DNA of 64,000 bases from Haloplasmatales bacterium 4B (GTDB taxonomy: Bacteria > Bacillota_I > Bacilli_A > Haloplasmatales > Haloplasmataceae), in NCBI GenBank assembly GCA_003586005.1, contig NSKI01000005.1, positions 50,892 to 114,891 on the forward strand, given 5' to 3'. Shown here piece after piece: positions 47,707 to 58,205 of this stretch (positions are counted from its first letter, which is position 1; every line of letters begins with the position of its first letter). The notes under the pieces are model-generated. The model saw nothing but the letters and a program-made list of their open reading frames with translations, was not told the DNA's origin and searched no databases. A program made the position numbers and the translations under genes.

Positions 47707-48708
47707 TTATTTAGTGGAATTCCTTAAAATAATATTATGTGGCAAGATTACATTAACATTATCAATTGGTTCTTTATTCATTAGCTTAGTCAATAATCGC
47801 ATAGAAACTGCACCAATGTCATAAATCGGATTATCAATTGAAGTTAATGTTGGTCTTGACATCTTTGAATATTTTGTATTTTGGAATCCCATAATTTCCA
47901 ATTGATCTGGAACATTAATTCCTAAATTACAAGCTGCATTAATCATTGATGCTGCGATGGAATCACGAACAACAATTGCTGCCTCAATACTGTTTTGTTT
48001 TAGATATTCCTGAAAAAACGGATAATTTACAACTAGCCTTCCAGAAGTACGAATAACCTTAGGCTCCAATTTAGCATCATACATAGCTCTTATGTATCCA
48101 CCCTCTTTTAATGCATTGACTGAATAGGCACTTCTAGTGGATACTAATAGGATTTCTTTTTTACCTTTATCAATAAAGGATTTAGTTGCCTCATAAAAAG
48201 CTGATTCGAAATCAATTGACACACTTGGTAATAAATTATTTTCTTCCTTTGTATTACATAATACTACTGGTACTGAAGAGGCTTTAATTTGCGAAATATT
48301 TTTTTCTTGCAATTCATCATTTAAATAAAGGATACCATCTACTTGTGAAGCATATACTTCTTGCCAAACTTCTTCTTCTACTTCATCTTCTCCATTAGTA
48401 ACTTTTAATAATACTGTATAATCATATTTCCTCGCAATATCTAGAACACCATTTATCATTTCAGCTACAGATGCACGCGAAACATCAGGAACAATTAACG
48501 CTACAGTAGTAGATTTTCTACTAGCAAGCCCTCTAGCAATCGCATTTGGACGATAACCTAAATGTTTTATGGCTTCAAGGACTTTTTCTCTTGTAGCTGG
48601 CTTAACTTTTTCAGGATAATTAAGAACTCTAGAAACTGTTGCTAAAGATACATCAGCTTCACTTGCGACATCATATATCGTTACTTTAGTATTTTTTAAA
48701 TCTATCAT
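47707..48708 (-). CDS. ccpA: catabolite control protein A (LacI family)
   Basis: CcpA binds cre sites together with HPr-Ser-P and directs carbon catabolite control. The N-terminal helix-turn-helix is VTIYDVASEADVSLATVSRV with hinge PNAIARGLASRKS. The C-terminal periplasmic-binding-like core follows. ATG 48706-48708 (MIDLKNTKV) is preferred, seven bases after AGGTGG; GTG codons upstream overlap the site. Its place beside the DAHP synthase gene repeats the B. subtilis ccpA-aroA pair, which favours CcpA over other LacI regulators. Confidence 0.9.
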   Translation of the reverse strand: MIDLKNTKVTIYDVASEADVSLATVSRVLNYPEKVKPATREKVLEAIKHLGYRPNAIARGLASRKSTTVALIVPDVSRASVAEMINGVLDIARKYDYTVLLKVTNGEDEVEEEVWQEVYASQVDGILYLNDELQEKNISQIKASSVPVVLCNTKEENNLLPSVSIDFESAFYEATKSFIDKGKKEILLVSTRSAYSVNALKEGGYIRAMYDAKLEPKVIRTSGRLVVNYPFFQEYLKQNSIEAAIVVRDSIAASMINAACNLGINVPDQLEIMGFQNTKYSKMSRPTLTSIDNPIYDIGAVSMRLLTKLMNKEPIDNVNVILPHNIILRNSTK

Positions 48709-48820
48709 AAAATTCACCACCTCTTTTCAAAGCTCTTTTAAGTATTATATCAAAAATGAAAATTTTTTCAATAGGAATTTATAATTCATGAAAATTTTTT
48801 CATAAATTAAAGTTGCTTTA

Positions 48821-49873
48821 TTATTCGAGTATATTTTTATAAAAATTAGAAAATTCAGAAAAGTCCATCTGTTGATTAGCATCAGAAAGAGCAATTTTCG
48901 GGTTTGGATGTATTTCAGCCATAATTCCGTCACTACCTGCAGCAAGAGCAGCTTTTGCTAAACTAATCAAGATATCTTTTCGGCCTGCAGCATGGGAAAC
49001 ATCAACAATTACTGGTAAGTGAGTTTCCGATTTTAAGATAGGTATGGCTGATATATCCAAGGTATTTCTAGTTGAATTTTCAAAAGTTCTAATTCCTCTC
49101 TCACATAAAATTACATTTGAATTTCCCTCGGAAATAATATATTCAGCAGACAACTTGAATTCATCAATTGTTGCAGAAAATCCTCTTTTCAAGAGTATAG
49201 GTTTATCAACTTTGCCAACAGCTTTTAAAAGACTGAAATTTTGCATATTTCTAGCACCTATTTGAATTATGTCAATATATGGTAAAGCAATCGATAATTG
49301 TTCCTTATCCATTACCTCAACAACAGATAATAAATTGTATCTATCGGTTACTTTTTTCATGAGTTTTAATCCAACTAATCCCAAACCTTGAAAATCATAT
49401 GGTGATGTTCGAGGTTTAAATGCACCACCTCTTATGAATTTTAAACCTTTTTCTGAGATTATTTTTGCACTATCGGTTAATTGTTGCTCATTTTCGATTG
49501 AACAAGGTCCAAAAATAAAAGTTTTAGCTTTTCCACCAACATATAAATCTTTAACTTTAATGATTGTATTTTCTCGCTTAACTTTTCTTGAAATTTTAAA
49601 ATCATTAGCTAAGTTGTCAATTTGTAATGACATTGAAGCTTTAAATATCTCTTTAAATAATCTAATAATTACCTCATCTGTAAAAGGTCCAGTGTTTTTA
49701 TCAATAATTAATTCTAAAATTTGTTGCTCTCGAAGCGGGTCATATATAGGATACCCATGATTTTGTTTATCCTTACCTATTTCCAAAGCAATTTCTGCTC
49801 TTTTATTTAGTATTTTTAATAATTGTTGATTTAATCCATCAATTTCTTTTCTTAATAGCGTCATTCTACTCAT
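48821..49873 (-). CDS. aroF: chorismate mutase / 3-deoxy-7-phosphoheptulonate synthase
   Basis: The enzyme makes DAHP, the first shikimate-pathway intermediate. The N-terminal ~85 residues are an AroQ chorismate mutase domain (MTLLRKEIDGLNQQLLKIL, then ALEIGKDK), which in Bacillus gives feedback control. The DAHP domain has IFGPCSIEN, FIRGGAFKPRTSPYDFQG, IGARNMQNF, LLKRG and VDVSHAAGRKD. Length 350 is normal. It precedes ccpA in transcription and is named aroA in B. subtilis. AAAGGATGG precedes ATG. Confidence 0.96.
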   Translation of the reverse strand: MSRMTLLRKEIDGLNQQLLKILNKRAEIALEIGKDKQNHGYPIYDPLREQQILELIIDKNTGPFTDEVIIRLFKEIFKASMSLQIDNLANDFKISRKVKRENTIIKVKDLYVGGKAKTFIFGPCSIENEQQLTDSAKIISEKGLKFIRGGAFKPRTSPYDFQGLGLVGLKLMKKVTDRYNLLSVVEVMDKEQLSIALPYIDIIQIGARNMQNFSLLKAVGKVDKPILLKRGFSATIDEFKLSAEYIISEGNSNVILCERGIRTFENSTRNTLDISAIPILKSETHLPVIVDVSHAAGRKDILISLAKAALAAGSDGIMAEIHPNPKIALSDANQQMDFSEFSNFYKNILE

Positions 49874-49917
49874 GCTACAACCATCCTTTAAAGTAAAAAA
49901 CAGTAAATGAGAAATAT

Positions 49918-50634
49918 TTACTGTTTTTCTATAATTTCAGTTGTGGGTTGATGTTTAAAAACTAAAAACCCTTTAACCTTATCATATAAATTTTTTATCT
50001 CTGTAAAAATAGTGTTTAATATTTCATCTTTGCTTGAAGTTTTCAAATAATTTTTTAACTCATCAATTTTTTTAAAGACACTCTCTCTCACATCTTCAAC
50101 GTTTATATTTTTAGCTTTTTCTGCTAGCTCGTCTAGTTTATCCATAGCTACTTTTCTCATTTCTTCACCAGTTTTTGGAGTTAAGAAGGCAACAGCTAAT
50201 CCACCAAAAACGGCACCTTTTATAAAGTCTTTTAACATGGAATTCAACTCCTCATCAAAATTTAAAACATTAAATAATTTAGGTAATTCTTTTACATAAT
50301 CTATTTTATTGAGTAAAAACATCGATGATGCAATACCTTTTGGATACTTCTCTATAACTTTAATTACGTCATCAAACTTGCCATTCAGCATTTCTAAATG
50401 CTCACCTGTTTTACTAAGCTCATTAAAGAATGCTTCAGCATCAGTAAATTTATTTGTAAATAGCATAATAATCCGATCAAGTTCTTGAAGAGAGGTTTCA
50501 GCAACTTTTATTGTAATATCTGCTTGTTTTAATGTACTGCGATAATTTTCTAAAAATCTAATTCCATAGTATGTAATTACTAATACACATGCTATTAAAA
50601 TAATTCCTAATAATATATAAATAAAATTTAACAA
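49918..50634 (-). CDS. YtxG-YtxH fusion: DUF948 plus YtxH-like protein
   Basis: The N terminus has a membrane helix (YILLGIILIACVLVITYYGI) followed by a DUF948-type coiled coil (residues about 25-120), matching YtxG. The C-terminal part has DFIKGAVFGGLAVAFLTPKT then GEEMRK, the YtxH signature. In B. subtilis ytxG and ytxH are separate adjacent genes next to murC; here one frame joins both. TTG 50632-50634 is the likely start, six bases after AGGTG. Functions of both families are poorly known; YtxH is stress-linked. Confidence 0.8.
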   Translation of the reverse strand: MLNFIYILLGIILIACVLVITYYGIRFLENYRSTLKQADITIKVAETSLQELDRIIMLFTNKFTDAEAFFNELSKTGEHLEMLNGKFDDVIKVIEKYPKGIASSMFLLNKIDYVKELPKLFNVLNFDEELNSMLKDFIKGAVFGGLAVAFLTPKTGEEMRKVAMDKLDELAEKAKNINVEDVRESVFKKIDELKNYLKTSSKDEILNTIFTEIKNLYDKVKGFLVFKHQPTTEIIEKQ

Positions 50635-50698
50635 TATTTTCACCTACTTTAACTTTAACCAGTTTATATATTCATTATACATTATAATCTACTATTTT

Positions 50699-52024
50699 TT
50701 AAGATGAAACGCTAAAATAATCATTTTTTTTTAAATTATCAAGGTAGAGATTACAATATTTATCAATATCACCTGCACCCATAAAGATAATTACACAATT
50801 AGGATGCTTTTTAAATATTTCGATATAACTATTATCATTGATAACCTCGCATTTGTCAATTAATTTAGCTAAATCATAAATTGAAATTGTCTTATCAATC
50901 TCTCTTGCAGAAGAAAATATTTCTCTTAAATAGACTTTATCAGAAAGTGATAAGGCCATAGCAAAATCTTTTAAAAACGATATTGTTCTTGTATATGTAT
51001 GTGGTTGAAAATAAATGATTATTTTTTTAAATGGATATTTTACAGTAGTTGCTTCAATGGTTGCTTTTATTTCATTTGGATGATGTGCATAATCACTAAT
51101 TATAATTTGATTGTCAATTATATGCTCCTCAAATCTTCTTTTGCTTTTATTATATTGTAATAATTTTTCTCTTATAATATTTAAATCCTCACAAAAAATA
51201 AATGAGATACTTATAGCTGCTAATGAATTATAGACTGAGTGAATTCCAAATAATGGTATCTTAATTTTACCTAAAAAACGATTGTTTTTATATAAATCAT
51301 AAGAAGTATTATTATTATCATTACTAATATTTTCAGCATAATAATCATTATTTTTATTTAGACCGAATGATATTCTTTGTTTTTCTGGTGGTATAGTTTC
51401 TGACAATAATTTGTCATCACCATTATATACTATAATTTCTGATTGTTTGATAAATTCTTTAAATGCATCTTCTACATCTAAAATATCTCGATAATAATCA
51501 GGGTGATCAAAATCGATATTAGTTAAAACTGCTATATTTGGGTAATAATGTAAAAAATGTCGTTTGTACTCACATGCTTCAAAAACAAATAAATCGCTTT
51601 GATTATTCCCCCCCCCAAGACCATCACCAATTAAATAGTTTACTTCCTTTGGATATGATAATAATTGTCTAATAATATTAGTAGTTGTTGTTTTCCCATG
51701 TGAACCAGCTATAGCGATTGAATAAAATTTTTGACTAAGTAATCCTAAAAATTCGTAATAGGAATATGTCTCACAACCAATTTTTTTCGCTTCAAGATGT
51801 TCTTCATTTTCAATAAATGCATTTCCAACTATTACAATAAATTCTTTGTTTAAATTTTCCTTTGAAAAAGGAAGTATTTTTATTTCTCTTAGTTCTAAGT
51901 TTTTTTGAGTAAAAAAAGGTTCTAAAACATCTGATCCCTGGACAATATGACCATAATCAGCAAGAAAACAAGCCAGTGAACTCATTCCTGCTCCTTTAAT
52001 CCCTATAAGATGATATTTTAACAT
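50699..52024 (-). CDS. murC: UDP-N-acetylmuramate-L-alanine ligase
   Basis: MurC adds L-alanine to UDP-MurNAc in peptidoglycan synthesis. Motifs are HLIGIKGAGMSSLA, the ATP loop AIAGSHGKTTTTN, LTNIDFDHPDYY, and the C-terminal SDYAHHPNEIKATI. ATG 52022-52024 has AAAGGAGAAG upstream; the in-frame ATG at 52042 overlaps nothing homologous. Codons for Gly-Gly-Gly in GLGGGNNQSD form a run of nine G bases (51608-51616), a potential slippage site. It lies between sftA and the YtxG-YtxH gene, as in B. subtilis. Confidence 0.96.
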   Translation of the reverse strand: MLKYHLIGIKGAGMSSLACFLADYGHIVQGSDVLEPFFTQKNLELREIKILPFSKENLNKEFIVIVGNAFIENEEHLEAKKIGCETYSYYEFLGLLSQKFYSIAIAGSHGKTTTTNIIRQLLSYPKEVNYLIGDGLGGGNNQSDLFVFEACEYKRHFLHYYPNIAVLTNIDFDHPDYYRDILDVEDAFKEFIKQSEIIVYNGDDKLLSETIPPEKQRISFGLNKNNDYYAENISNDNNNTSYDLYKNNRFLGKIKIPLFGIHSVYNSLAAISISFIFCEDLNIIREKLLQYNKSKRRFEEHIIDNQIIISDYAHHPNEIKATIEATTVKYPFKKIIIYFQPHTYTRTISFLKDFAMALSLSDKVYLREIFSSAREIDKTISIYDLAKLIDKCEVINDNSYIEIFKKHPNCVIIFMGAGDIDKYCNLYLDNLKKNDYFSVSS

Positions 52025-52108
52025 AAACTTCTCCTTTATCAAATTTAATCTATTAATATATTTATATTAAAATATGTAAACTTGGTTCTTAAAAGAACAA
52101 AAGTCTAA

Positions 52109-52130
52109 TAAAAAAAGCCCATAGGGCTTA
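52109..52130 (-). terminator. terminator overlapping the sftA stop
   Basis: AGCCCTATGGGCT is a tight hairpin followed by T7 on the minus strand. Its left arm overlaps the sftA stop codon. Confidence 0.85.
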
Positions 52131-54449
52131 TGTGTATATCATTTCTTCGTATTCATCAATAGTCATAAAAACTTCTCTAGGTTTACTTCCATTTTGTTGT
52201 GGTCCAATAATATTATATTTTTCCATCATGTCAATAATTCTTGCAGCACGATTATATCCTACTTTAAATTGTCTTTGAATCCTTGATGCACTAGCCTCTC
52301 CTAATTCAATTACAAACCTTACTACATCATCAAATAATTCATCGTCGTAATCAATTACAAATTCATTTTCTTTTTTAAGCAAATCTTCTGATGTAAATAA
52401 ATATTGCGGAGTGAGTTGGTCCTTGACGTACTTCGTAACTGATTCGATTTCTTCATCACTAATAAACGAACCTTGAAGTCTTTGTAATTGAGGCTTGTCA
52501 GTAACTGATAATAACATATCACCTTTACCAAGTAATTTTTCAGCTCCAACTTCATCTAAAATAATTCTTGAATCGATAGAAGATGCAACTTTAAAAGAAA
52601 TTCTTGTTGGGATATTCGTTTTTATTGTACCTGTAATAACGTTTGTTGAAGGGCGTTGAGTTGCTACAATTAAGTGAATACCTGCAGCACGTGCTAATTG
52701 TGATATTCTTTGAATATATTCTTCAACCTCAGCTGCTGCAATTACCATCAAATCTGCCAACTCATCGATGATTACTACAATGTATGGTAATTTTTTTAAA
52801 TTCTCTAAGCTTCGATTTCGTTTCAAATTATAACTCTTAATATCTCTAGCTCCAACACTTTCAATTAACTCGTACCTTCTGTCCATTTCTTGAGTTAACC
52901 ATTTCAAAGTAGTAGTAGCAATTTTGGGATCATTGATAACCGGAGTTAATAAATGTGGTATTTCACGGTACAAACTAAATTCTACTTTCTTTGGATCAAT
53001 TAACACTAATTTTACTTCATCTGGTAAAGCATTATATAAAATACTAATTATTATCGTATTTATACAAACACTTTTTCCCGAACCAGTAGAGCCGGCGATT
53101 AAGCTGTGTGTCATATTACTTATATCCGAATAAACTGGGTCTCCAGTAATATCTAATCCTAAAGCAATTTTCAGAGGTGATTTAAAATTTTTGTATGAAG
53201 GACTTTCTAAGATTTCACGAAGTCTAACCATTCTAACTTCCTGGTTAGGAACTTCGACCCCAACAGTACTTTTACCAGAAATAGGAGCTTCAATTCGAAT
53301 ATCACTAGCCGCTAATCTTAATTTAATGTCATCTTGTAAAGCGGTAATTTTACTAACTTTAGTGCCTGGGTCTGGTTCTATTTCATAACGAGTAACAGCT
53401 GGCCCTTGTGTATAATTTACTGTTTTAGCGAATATGCCAAAACTATCTAATGTAGAATCAAGTAACATCATTTGATTTTCAATCCACTCAGTATCATCTG
53501 ATACAAATTGACTACTTTCATTTAATAATTCTATTGGTGGAAATGTATAATGATCTAAATCTTTATACAAGGATTCATTTTTCACTTTCTTTTTCAGTTC
53601 TTGATTAAGTTCTTCTTTTATATTAATAAAATTAACTTTCTTACCTGGATCCTGTAATTTATTTTCTATAAATTTTTCCTTTTCTTTTGGTGTGTTATAA
53701 CTAAAATTATCTTGATAATAAACCTCTTCATTCTCTGTATAATCATCTTCGGCAAATAATTTTTTTAATTCTGCTTTTAACCCTTTTGTATCCTCTTGAT
53801 GTTCATAAACATCAATTGAAGAATGTTGTTTATCATTATTATTTACTTTTGCAATTTTTTCATAATCATTAAAAAAGGTTGCTTTACTATTTTCATCAAA
53901 TGAAGTATAAATATTTTTGTTTTCATCTATATCAATTTCTTCTTCATATATAATATTTACTTTACGGATTTCTGCAGATGATACTTCATCTTCACCAAAT
54001 TCATTTTCAACTAAATTCATTTTTGGAGGCTTTACATTCGAGTCTTTAGTTTTATTAATCATTTCATTTTTAATTTTATCACGGTTAACATTATTATTTA
54101 TGATATTAAATTCATAATACTCATGTCCATATTGATTTTTAAGTTCTTCTTGCTTCAACTTTTTTTCTTGGCGGACAAAATCATATTGTTTGCCAATCTT
54201 ACCTCTACTATTCGTGAGGGGAAAAGTGGCACGATTCTCAACTTTGCCACGCATAGGTGACAAGTAAAAATCAGAAGTCTTCCTAACTTCTTTATTTATT
54301 TTTTCATTTTTTTTCCGATTTTTGACAACACTAAAATAAACATCACTTTCATTATCTTCATCGTTGATTAGCGGCTTAATAAATTTTTCGCGTTTCCGAC
54401 TATTTATATTTTTTATTTTTGTTTTTTTATCATTTTTATAATCAACCAT
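52128..54449 (-). CDS. sftA: DNA translocase SftA (FtsK/SpoIIIE family)
   Basis: SftA pumps DNA away from the closing septum. The motor has Walker A AGSTGSGKSVCIN, Walker B YIVVIIDELADLM and RISQLARAAGIHLIVATQRPS. The C-terminal gamma winged helix reads ASASRIQRQFKVGYNRAARII. The N-terminal ~300 residues are charged and have no membrane helices, which distinguishes soluble SftA from FtsK/SpoIIIE. ATG 54447-54449 is preferred over a GTG at 54461. In B. subtilis sftA also lies next to murC. Confidence 0.94.
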   Translation of the reverse strand: MVDYKNDKKTKIKNINSRKREKFIKPLINDEDNESDVYFSVVKNRKKNEKINKEVRKTSDFYLSPMRGKVENRATFPLTNSRGKIGKQYDFVRQEKKLKQEELKNQYGHEYYEFNIINNNVNRDKIKNEMINKTKDSNVKPPKMNLVENEFGEDEVSSAEIRKVNIIYEEEIDIDENKNIYTSFDENSKATFFNDYEKIAKVNNNDKQHSSIDVYEHQEDTKGLKAELKKLFAEDDYTENEEVYYQDNFSYNTPKEKEKFIENKLQDPGKKVNFINIKEELNQELKKKVKNESLYKDLDHYTFPPIELLNESSQFVSDDTEWIENQMMLLDSTLDSFGIFAKTVNYTQGPAVTRYEIEPDPGTKVSKITALQDDIKLRLAASDIRIEAPISGKSTVGVEVPNQEVRMVRLREILESPSYKNFKSPLKIALGLDITGDPVYSDISNMTHSLIAGSTGSGKSVCINTIIISILYNALPDEVKLVLIDPKKVEFSLYREIPHLLTPVINDPKIATTTLKWLTQEMDRRYELIESVGARDIKSYNLKRNRSLENLKKLPYIVVIIDELADLMVIAAAEVEEYIQRISQLARAAGIHLIVATQRPSTNVITGTIKTNIPTRISFKVASSIDSRIILDEVGAEKLLGKGDMLLSVTDKPQLQRLQGSFISDEEIESVTKYVKDQLTPQYLFTSEDLLKKENEFVIDYDDELFDDVVRFVIELGEASASRIQRQFKVGYNRAARIIDMMEKYNIIGPQQNGSKPREVFMTIDEYEEMIYT

Positions 54450-54555
54450 AAAATCACCCACAACATGATTATAAGTATACTTAATTTTATTTTATCATAG
54501 ATACTCAAATTATTCACTAAAAAAAGGTAAAAACAAAAAATCTTATAAACATATA

Positions 54556-54583
54556 AAATGAACCAAAAATCTTTGGTTCATAA
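54556..54583 (-). terminator. terminator after ytpP
   Basis: GAACCAAA/TTTGGTTC arms with a short loop, followed by ATTTTATA on the minus strand, eight bases past the stop of ytpP. Confidence 0.7.
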
Positions 54584-54590
54584 TTGTTCT

Positions 54591-54902
54591 TTATTTAATG
54601 GAATTTATAAAATTAACTATTTCAGCTTTAGTTTTACGTAATTTGCTAGCGAAAGAACCTTTTAGTTCATTATTCTTAAATACTAAGAAACTAGGAATTC
54701 CATAAATATTATTTTCTAAACATAAATCGATAAATTGATCTCTGTCAACATAAACAAAAGCATATTCTGAATATAGTTTTTCAATTTCATCCATAAATGG
54801 TTCTATATAACGGCAATCAGGACACCACTTAGCTGAAAATAGAAATACTGTAGCTTGTTTTTTAAACTCTTGAAATTGTTCTATTGTTTGTAATTTTACC
54901 AT
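54591..54902 (-). CDS. ytpP: thioredoxin-like protein YtpP
   Basis: A 103-residue thioredoxin fold with active site AKWCPDCRYIEP (Cys27 and Cys30) instead of CGPC, and the cis-proline segment YGIPSFLVF. The CPDC site and its location among sftA and the M42 peptidase match B. subtilis YtpP, whose substrates are not known. In B. subtilis ytpQ and ytpR lie between; both are missing here. Confidence 0.92.
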   Translation of the reverse strand: MVKLQTIEQFQEFKKQATVFLFSAKWCPDCRYIEPFMDEIEKLYSEYAFVYVDRDQFIDLCLENNIYGIPSFLVFKNNELKGSFASKLRKTKAEIVNFINSIK

Positions 54903-54919
54903 TATACCACCTATTAAAT

Positions 54920-55432
54920 TTATATATCATTTTTCCCTGAAATCATTTGTCCGTATAACAATTTACCGATATGCTCAAATATATCGGTTCTTTTTATGAG
55001 ATTATTAGTAAAAATACCAATAGCTCCCTCATCATGCTTTACATTCTGTTTATTTGCATAAACATCCATTATAACACCTAATTCTTTACCGTTATAAATC
55101 TCTTTAGCAATTACATTGGGTAACAAAATACGTGCCCCTCCCGCAATGTAGGTTTTATTTTTTTCATCAATTAACGCTCCATAATTGATTAATAACATTC
55201 CTAAGGAAGTTTGTTGAACACCACCTTCTAGTCCGATACCAATATCACCAAATCTTTTAGCACCTAAAGCACGATTAAGTGCTCCTTTTATCGTTTCCTC
55301 ATCTGAAATTGGTTGGGCAGAAACTTGACTGTTAATAGCCAAGCTAGTAACGTCAAAATTTGCAAAGACATTTTTAATCGCATTCACTTTCACTTTATTT
55401 GTAGAACCTACTACAACTTTTAGACTAGACAT
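54920..55432 (-). CDS. inosine/xanthosine triphosphatase (DUF84, YjjX-like)
   Basis: YjjX-type enzymes hydrolyse ITP and XTP and keep them out of nucleic acids. Motifs are [14 protein letters not shown] at the N terminus, [19 protein letters not shown], and GIGLEGGV. The length of 170 is typical. It overlaps the end of the M42 peptidase gene by eight bases, with the start inside its final codons. The AAGAGA ribosome site is weak, so translation may be coupled. Confidence 0.9.
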   Translation of the reverse strand: MSSLKVVVGSTNKVKVNAIKNVFANFDVTSLAINSQVSAQPISDEETIKGALNRALGAKRFGDIGIGLEGGVQQTSLGMLLINYGALIDEKNKTYIAGGARILLPNVIAKEIYNGKELGVIMDVYANKQNVKHDEGAIGIFTNNLIKRTDIFEHIGKLLYGQMISGKNDI

Positions 55433-56486
55433 TTTCTCTTATCGTATTTAATGTCGTTTGGTCGATTGCTTTTACTAATTTTGTTAACATTTCTTTTGCT
55501 GCAGCATAATCATCAATATGAATCATAGAAGCATGCGAATGAATATATCTTGAACAAATTCCAACTAATATAGAAGGTACTCCATCACTAGTTGTATGGA
55601 TTTTACCAGCATCTGTACCGCCAGCAGAAACAAAGAATTGGTATGGAATTTTATGTGTTTGAGCCATATCAAGCATAAACTCACGCATTCCTCGATGTGT
55701 AACATATGTCTTATCATATATTCTTAATAGAACACCCTTGCCTAATTGGCCAAACTCTGTTTTATCACCAGTAATATCATTGGCAGGACTAGCATCCAAA
55801 GCAAAGAAAATATCAGGTTTTATCATATTAGCGCTTGTTTCAGCACCTCTTGTACCAACTTCCTCTTGAACTGTAGCACCACTATATAATGTATTTGCTA
55901 ATTTTTCGTTTTTTAATTCTTTAAGTAACTCAATTGCTAATCCGCAACCATAACGATCATCCCAGGCTTTAGCTATTATTTTTTTATTATCAGCTGTAAA
56001 ATTAAAATCCATATGTGGTGTCATAAATACCCCTGGCACTACACCTAACTCTTTAGCATGTGTATCGCTATCTGCCCCAATATCAACTAACATTTGTTTT
56101 ACGTCCGGTTTGTCTCCTCCACCTAAATGAGGTGGTGTAGATGCAACAATCCCATAAATTGGCCCTTTGTTTGAATGAACAACTAATTTTTGAGCCTGTA
56201 ACACATTTGGAGACCATCCTCCTAATGTTTGAAATTTAATCATCCCATTTTTAGTAATTTTAGTAACTAAAAAACCTACTTCATCCATGTGACCTGCAAC
56301 CATGACTTTAGGACCGCCACAATCGCTGTGTTTAACACCAAATACACTTCCTAATTTATCTTGAATAATTTCATCAGAGTATTTCGTTAATTGCTCTTTC
56401 ATAAATTTTCTCACATCATGTTCATATCCTGAAGCACCATGTAGAGACGTTAAAATTTTAAATAGTTCAATCGTATCTTTATTCAT
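55425..56486 (-). CDS. M42 family glutamyl aminopeptidase (YtoP-like)
   Basis: M42 peptidases are dodecameric cobalt/zinc aminopeptidases that trim peptides. Metal ligands are visible in [26 protein letters not shown] and [11 protein letters not shown]; the downstream [11 protein letters not shown] and the C-terminal [12 protein letters not shown] complete the set. Length 353 is normal. The gene order ytpP-(NTPase)-ytoP follows B. subtilis. GAGGTGAAAC precedes ATG. Confidence 0.95.
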   Translation of the reverse strand: MNKDTIELFKILTSLHGASGYEHDVRKFMKEQLTKYSDEIIQDKLGSVFGVKHSDCGGPKVMVAGHMDEVGFLVTKITKNGMIKFQTLGGWSPNVLQAQKLVVHSNKGPIYGIVASTPPHLGGGDKPDVKQMLVDIGADSDTHAKELGVVPGVFMTPHMDFNFTADNKKIIAKAWDDRYGCGLAIELLKELKNEKLANTLYSGATVQEEVGTRGAETSANMIKPDIFFALDASPANDITGDKTEFGQLGKGVLLRIYDKTYVTHRGMREFMLDMAQTHKIPYQFFVSAGGTDAGKIHTTSDGVPSILVGICSRYIHSHASMIHIDDYAAAKEMLTKLVKAIDQTTLNTIRENV

Positions 56487-56572
56487 TGTTTCACCTCAAT
56501 TTATATATATCTATATTTTATTGTACTACAAAATTTTCCAATAATAAAGTCATTTTACTTTTCCGTTTAAAT

Positions 56573-57295
56573 TTATAATACTTTACTAAGAAATTCTTTT
56601 GTCCTAGGATGATTAGGATAATTAAATAAAATTTCCGGGGTTCCTGTTTCAATAATTTTTCCATCATCCATAAAGATGACTCTGTCACCTACTTCTTTTG
56701 CAAACCCTATTTCATGAGTAACAACAACCATAGTCATACCTTCATTTGCAAGTTCCTTCATGACATATAAAACCTCACCAACCATTTCAGGATCAAGTGC
56801 AGATGTTGGTTCATCAAATAATAGTACTTTTGGGCTCATAGCAAGCGAACGAGCAATTGCAACTCTCTGCTTTTGTCCTCCGGATAAACTAGCAGGATAA
56901 CTATCTGCTTTACTCTCTAAGCCGATTCTCTTTAATAATTTTAATGCAATTTTATTACTATCATCTTTTGACATTTTTAATAGTTTTTTGGGAGCAAATG
57001 TAATATTATCTATAACTGTCATATGTGGGAATAAATTAAATTGTTGAAATACCATTCCCATTTTTTGTCTTATAAGATTTATATCGGTTTTACCATTTAC
57101 AATAGACTTATTTTCAAATAAAATATCACCTTTTGTAGGTTGTTCAATTAAATTTAAACATCGTAGTAAAGTACTTTTCCCCGAACCACTTGGCCCAATT
57201 ATCACAAAAACTTCTCCTTTTGTAATTTCTGTGTTAATACCTTTTAAGACTTCGTGTTTCCCAAAATTTTTATGTAAATCAATAATATTAATCAC
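56573..57295 (-). CDS. polar amino-acid ABC transporter ATP-binding protein
   Basis: A 240-residue ATPase of the GlnQ/ArtP class. Walker A is [14 protein letters not shown], the Q-loop follows in [10 protein letters not shown], the signature is [14 protein letters not shown], and Walker B is [13 protein letters not shown]. The start is GTG with GGAGGTTG nine bases upstream and overlaps the end of the permease gene by eight bases. With the permease and the lipoprotein it forms one importer. Confidence 0.94.
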   Translation of the reverse strand: MINIIDLHKNFGKHEVLKGINTEITKGEVFVIIGPSGSGKSTLLRCLNLIEQPTKGDILFENKSIVNGKTDINLIRQKMGMVFQQFNLFPHMTVIDNITFAPKKLLKMSKDDSNKIALKLLKRIGLESKADSYPASLSGGQKQRVAIARSLAMSPKVLLFDEPTSALDPEMVGEVLYVMKELANEGMTMVVVTHEIGFAKEVGDRVIFMDDGKIIETGTPEILFNYPNHPRTKEFLSKVL

Positions 57296-58082
57296 TTAAT
57301 TTCAACCTCCTTTCGGCAATTCCCAAAGCTTTAGATAAAGTAAATGTTAAAATAAAATAAATGATAGCAGCTACAATTAGCGGTTCAAATGGTTGAAAAG
57401 TATTTCCTCTAACTGTATCAGCTTTATACATTAGTTCTTGAATACCTATTATTGAAACAATTGATGATTCTTTAATAACTACAATAAATTCATTTCCCAA
57501 AGCAGGTAAAATATTTTTTAATGCTTGAGGAAAGATTATATTAATCATTGCTGTACTATGCTTTAGTCCCAAAGAACGAGCAGCTTCCATTTGTCCTTTA
57601 TCAACCGCTTGAATGCCTGCTCTAATAATTTCTGATACATAAGCTGCACTATTAATTGATAAAGTGAGAATTCCAGCAATAAAATCACCTGGAATCATCC
57701 CTATTAATGGTAATTTAATATCAGGAAATTGGATACCTAATTTAGGTAAACCATAATATACGATATATAATTGAACTAGGATTGGTGTTCCTCTAATAAA
57801 TTCAATATAAGCTGAACCAATAATTTCCATTACTTTATTACTAGATAATTTCATAAGTGAGATAATAATCCCTAATAATACTCCAAATAAAACAGCAAAC
57901 AAAGCCAAAAAAATGGTATTTATCGTTCCATAAATAAAATATTTATAATATTTATTTAAAAATGCAAAGTCCATATTTCCGAGGATTACAACAATAATAC
58001 CTATTAAAATTATAATTATCATATAGTATTTTAATTTATTAATTAAATTTAAATACCTATTTAAAGATAATTCATTTTTCAT
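57288..58082 (-). CDS. polar amino-acid ABC transporter permease
   Basis: A HisM/GlnP-type permease. The first membrane helix follows a basic N terminus (residues about 15-40). The family motifs are [39 protein letters not shown] and the EAA loop ending [20 protein letters not shown] 58080-58082 (MKNELSL) with AGGAGG five bases away is chosen over an upstream start. A single permease gene suggests a homodimer. Confidence 0.94.
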   Translation of the reverse strand: MKNELSLNRYLNLINKLKYYMIIIILIGIIVVILGNMDFAFLNKYYKYFIYGTINTIFLALFAVLFGVLLGIIISLMKLSSNKVMEIIGSAYIEFIRGTPILVQLYIVYYGLPKLGIQFPDIKLPLIGMIPGDFIAGILTLSINSAAYVSEIIRAGIQAVDKGQMEAARSLGLKHSTAMINIIFPQALKNILPALGNEFIVVIKESSIVSIIGIQELMYKADTVRGNTFQPFEPLIVAAIIYFILTFTLSKALGIAERRLKLSD

Positions 58083-58173
58083 AGTTCCCTCCTGATGGTA
58101 CGTTTCTCCTAATCTCTTCAATCAAGACATTAAAATACGCACCAATTTTTTTATGTTTCTATAATCAAATTGA

Positions 58174-58199
58174 ATGACTAGGTAATTTACCTAGTCATT
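58174..58199 (-). terminator. hairpin between binding-protein and permease genes
   Basis: AATGACTAGGTAA/TTACCTAGTCATT is a perfect hairpin just after the binding-protein stop. It lacks a strong T run, so it probably stabilises the upstream mRNA or attenuates, leaving more lipoprotein than permease. Confidence 0.6.
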
Positions 58200-58205
58200 A
58201 ATTTT

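Noticed and set aside
48745..48945. 66-codon minus-strand frame between ccpA and aroF
   Set aside because: It overlaps the 3' end of the DAHP synthase in another frame, is Lys/Leu/Phe-rich without a ribosome site, and looks like a shadow.
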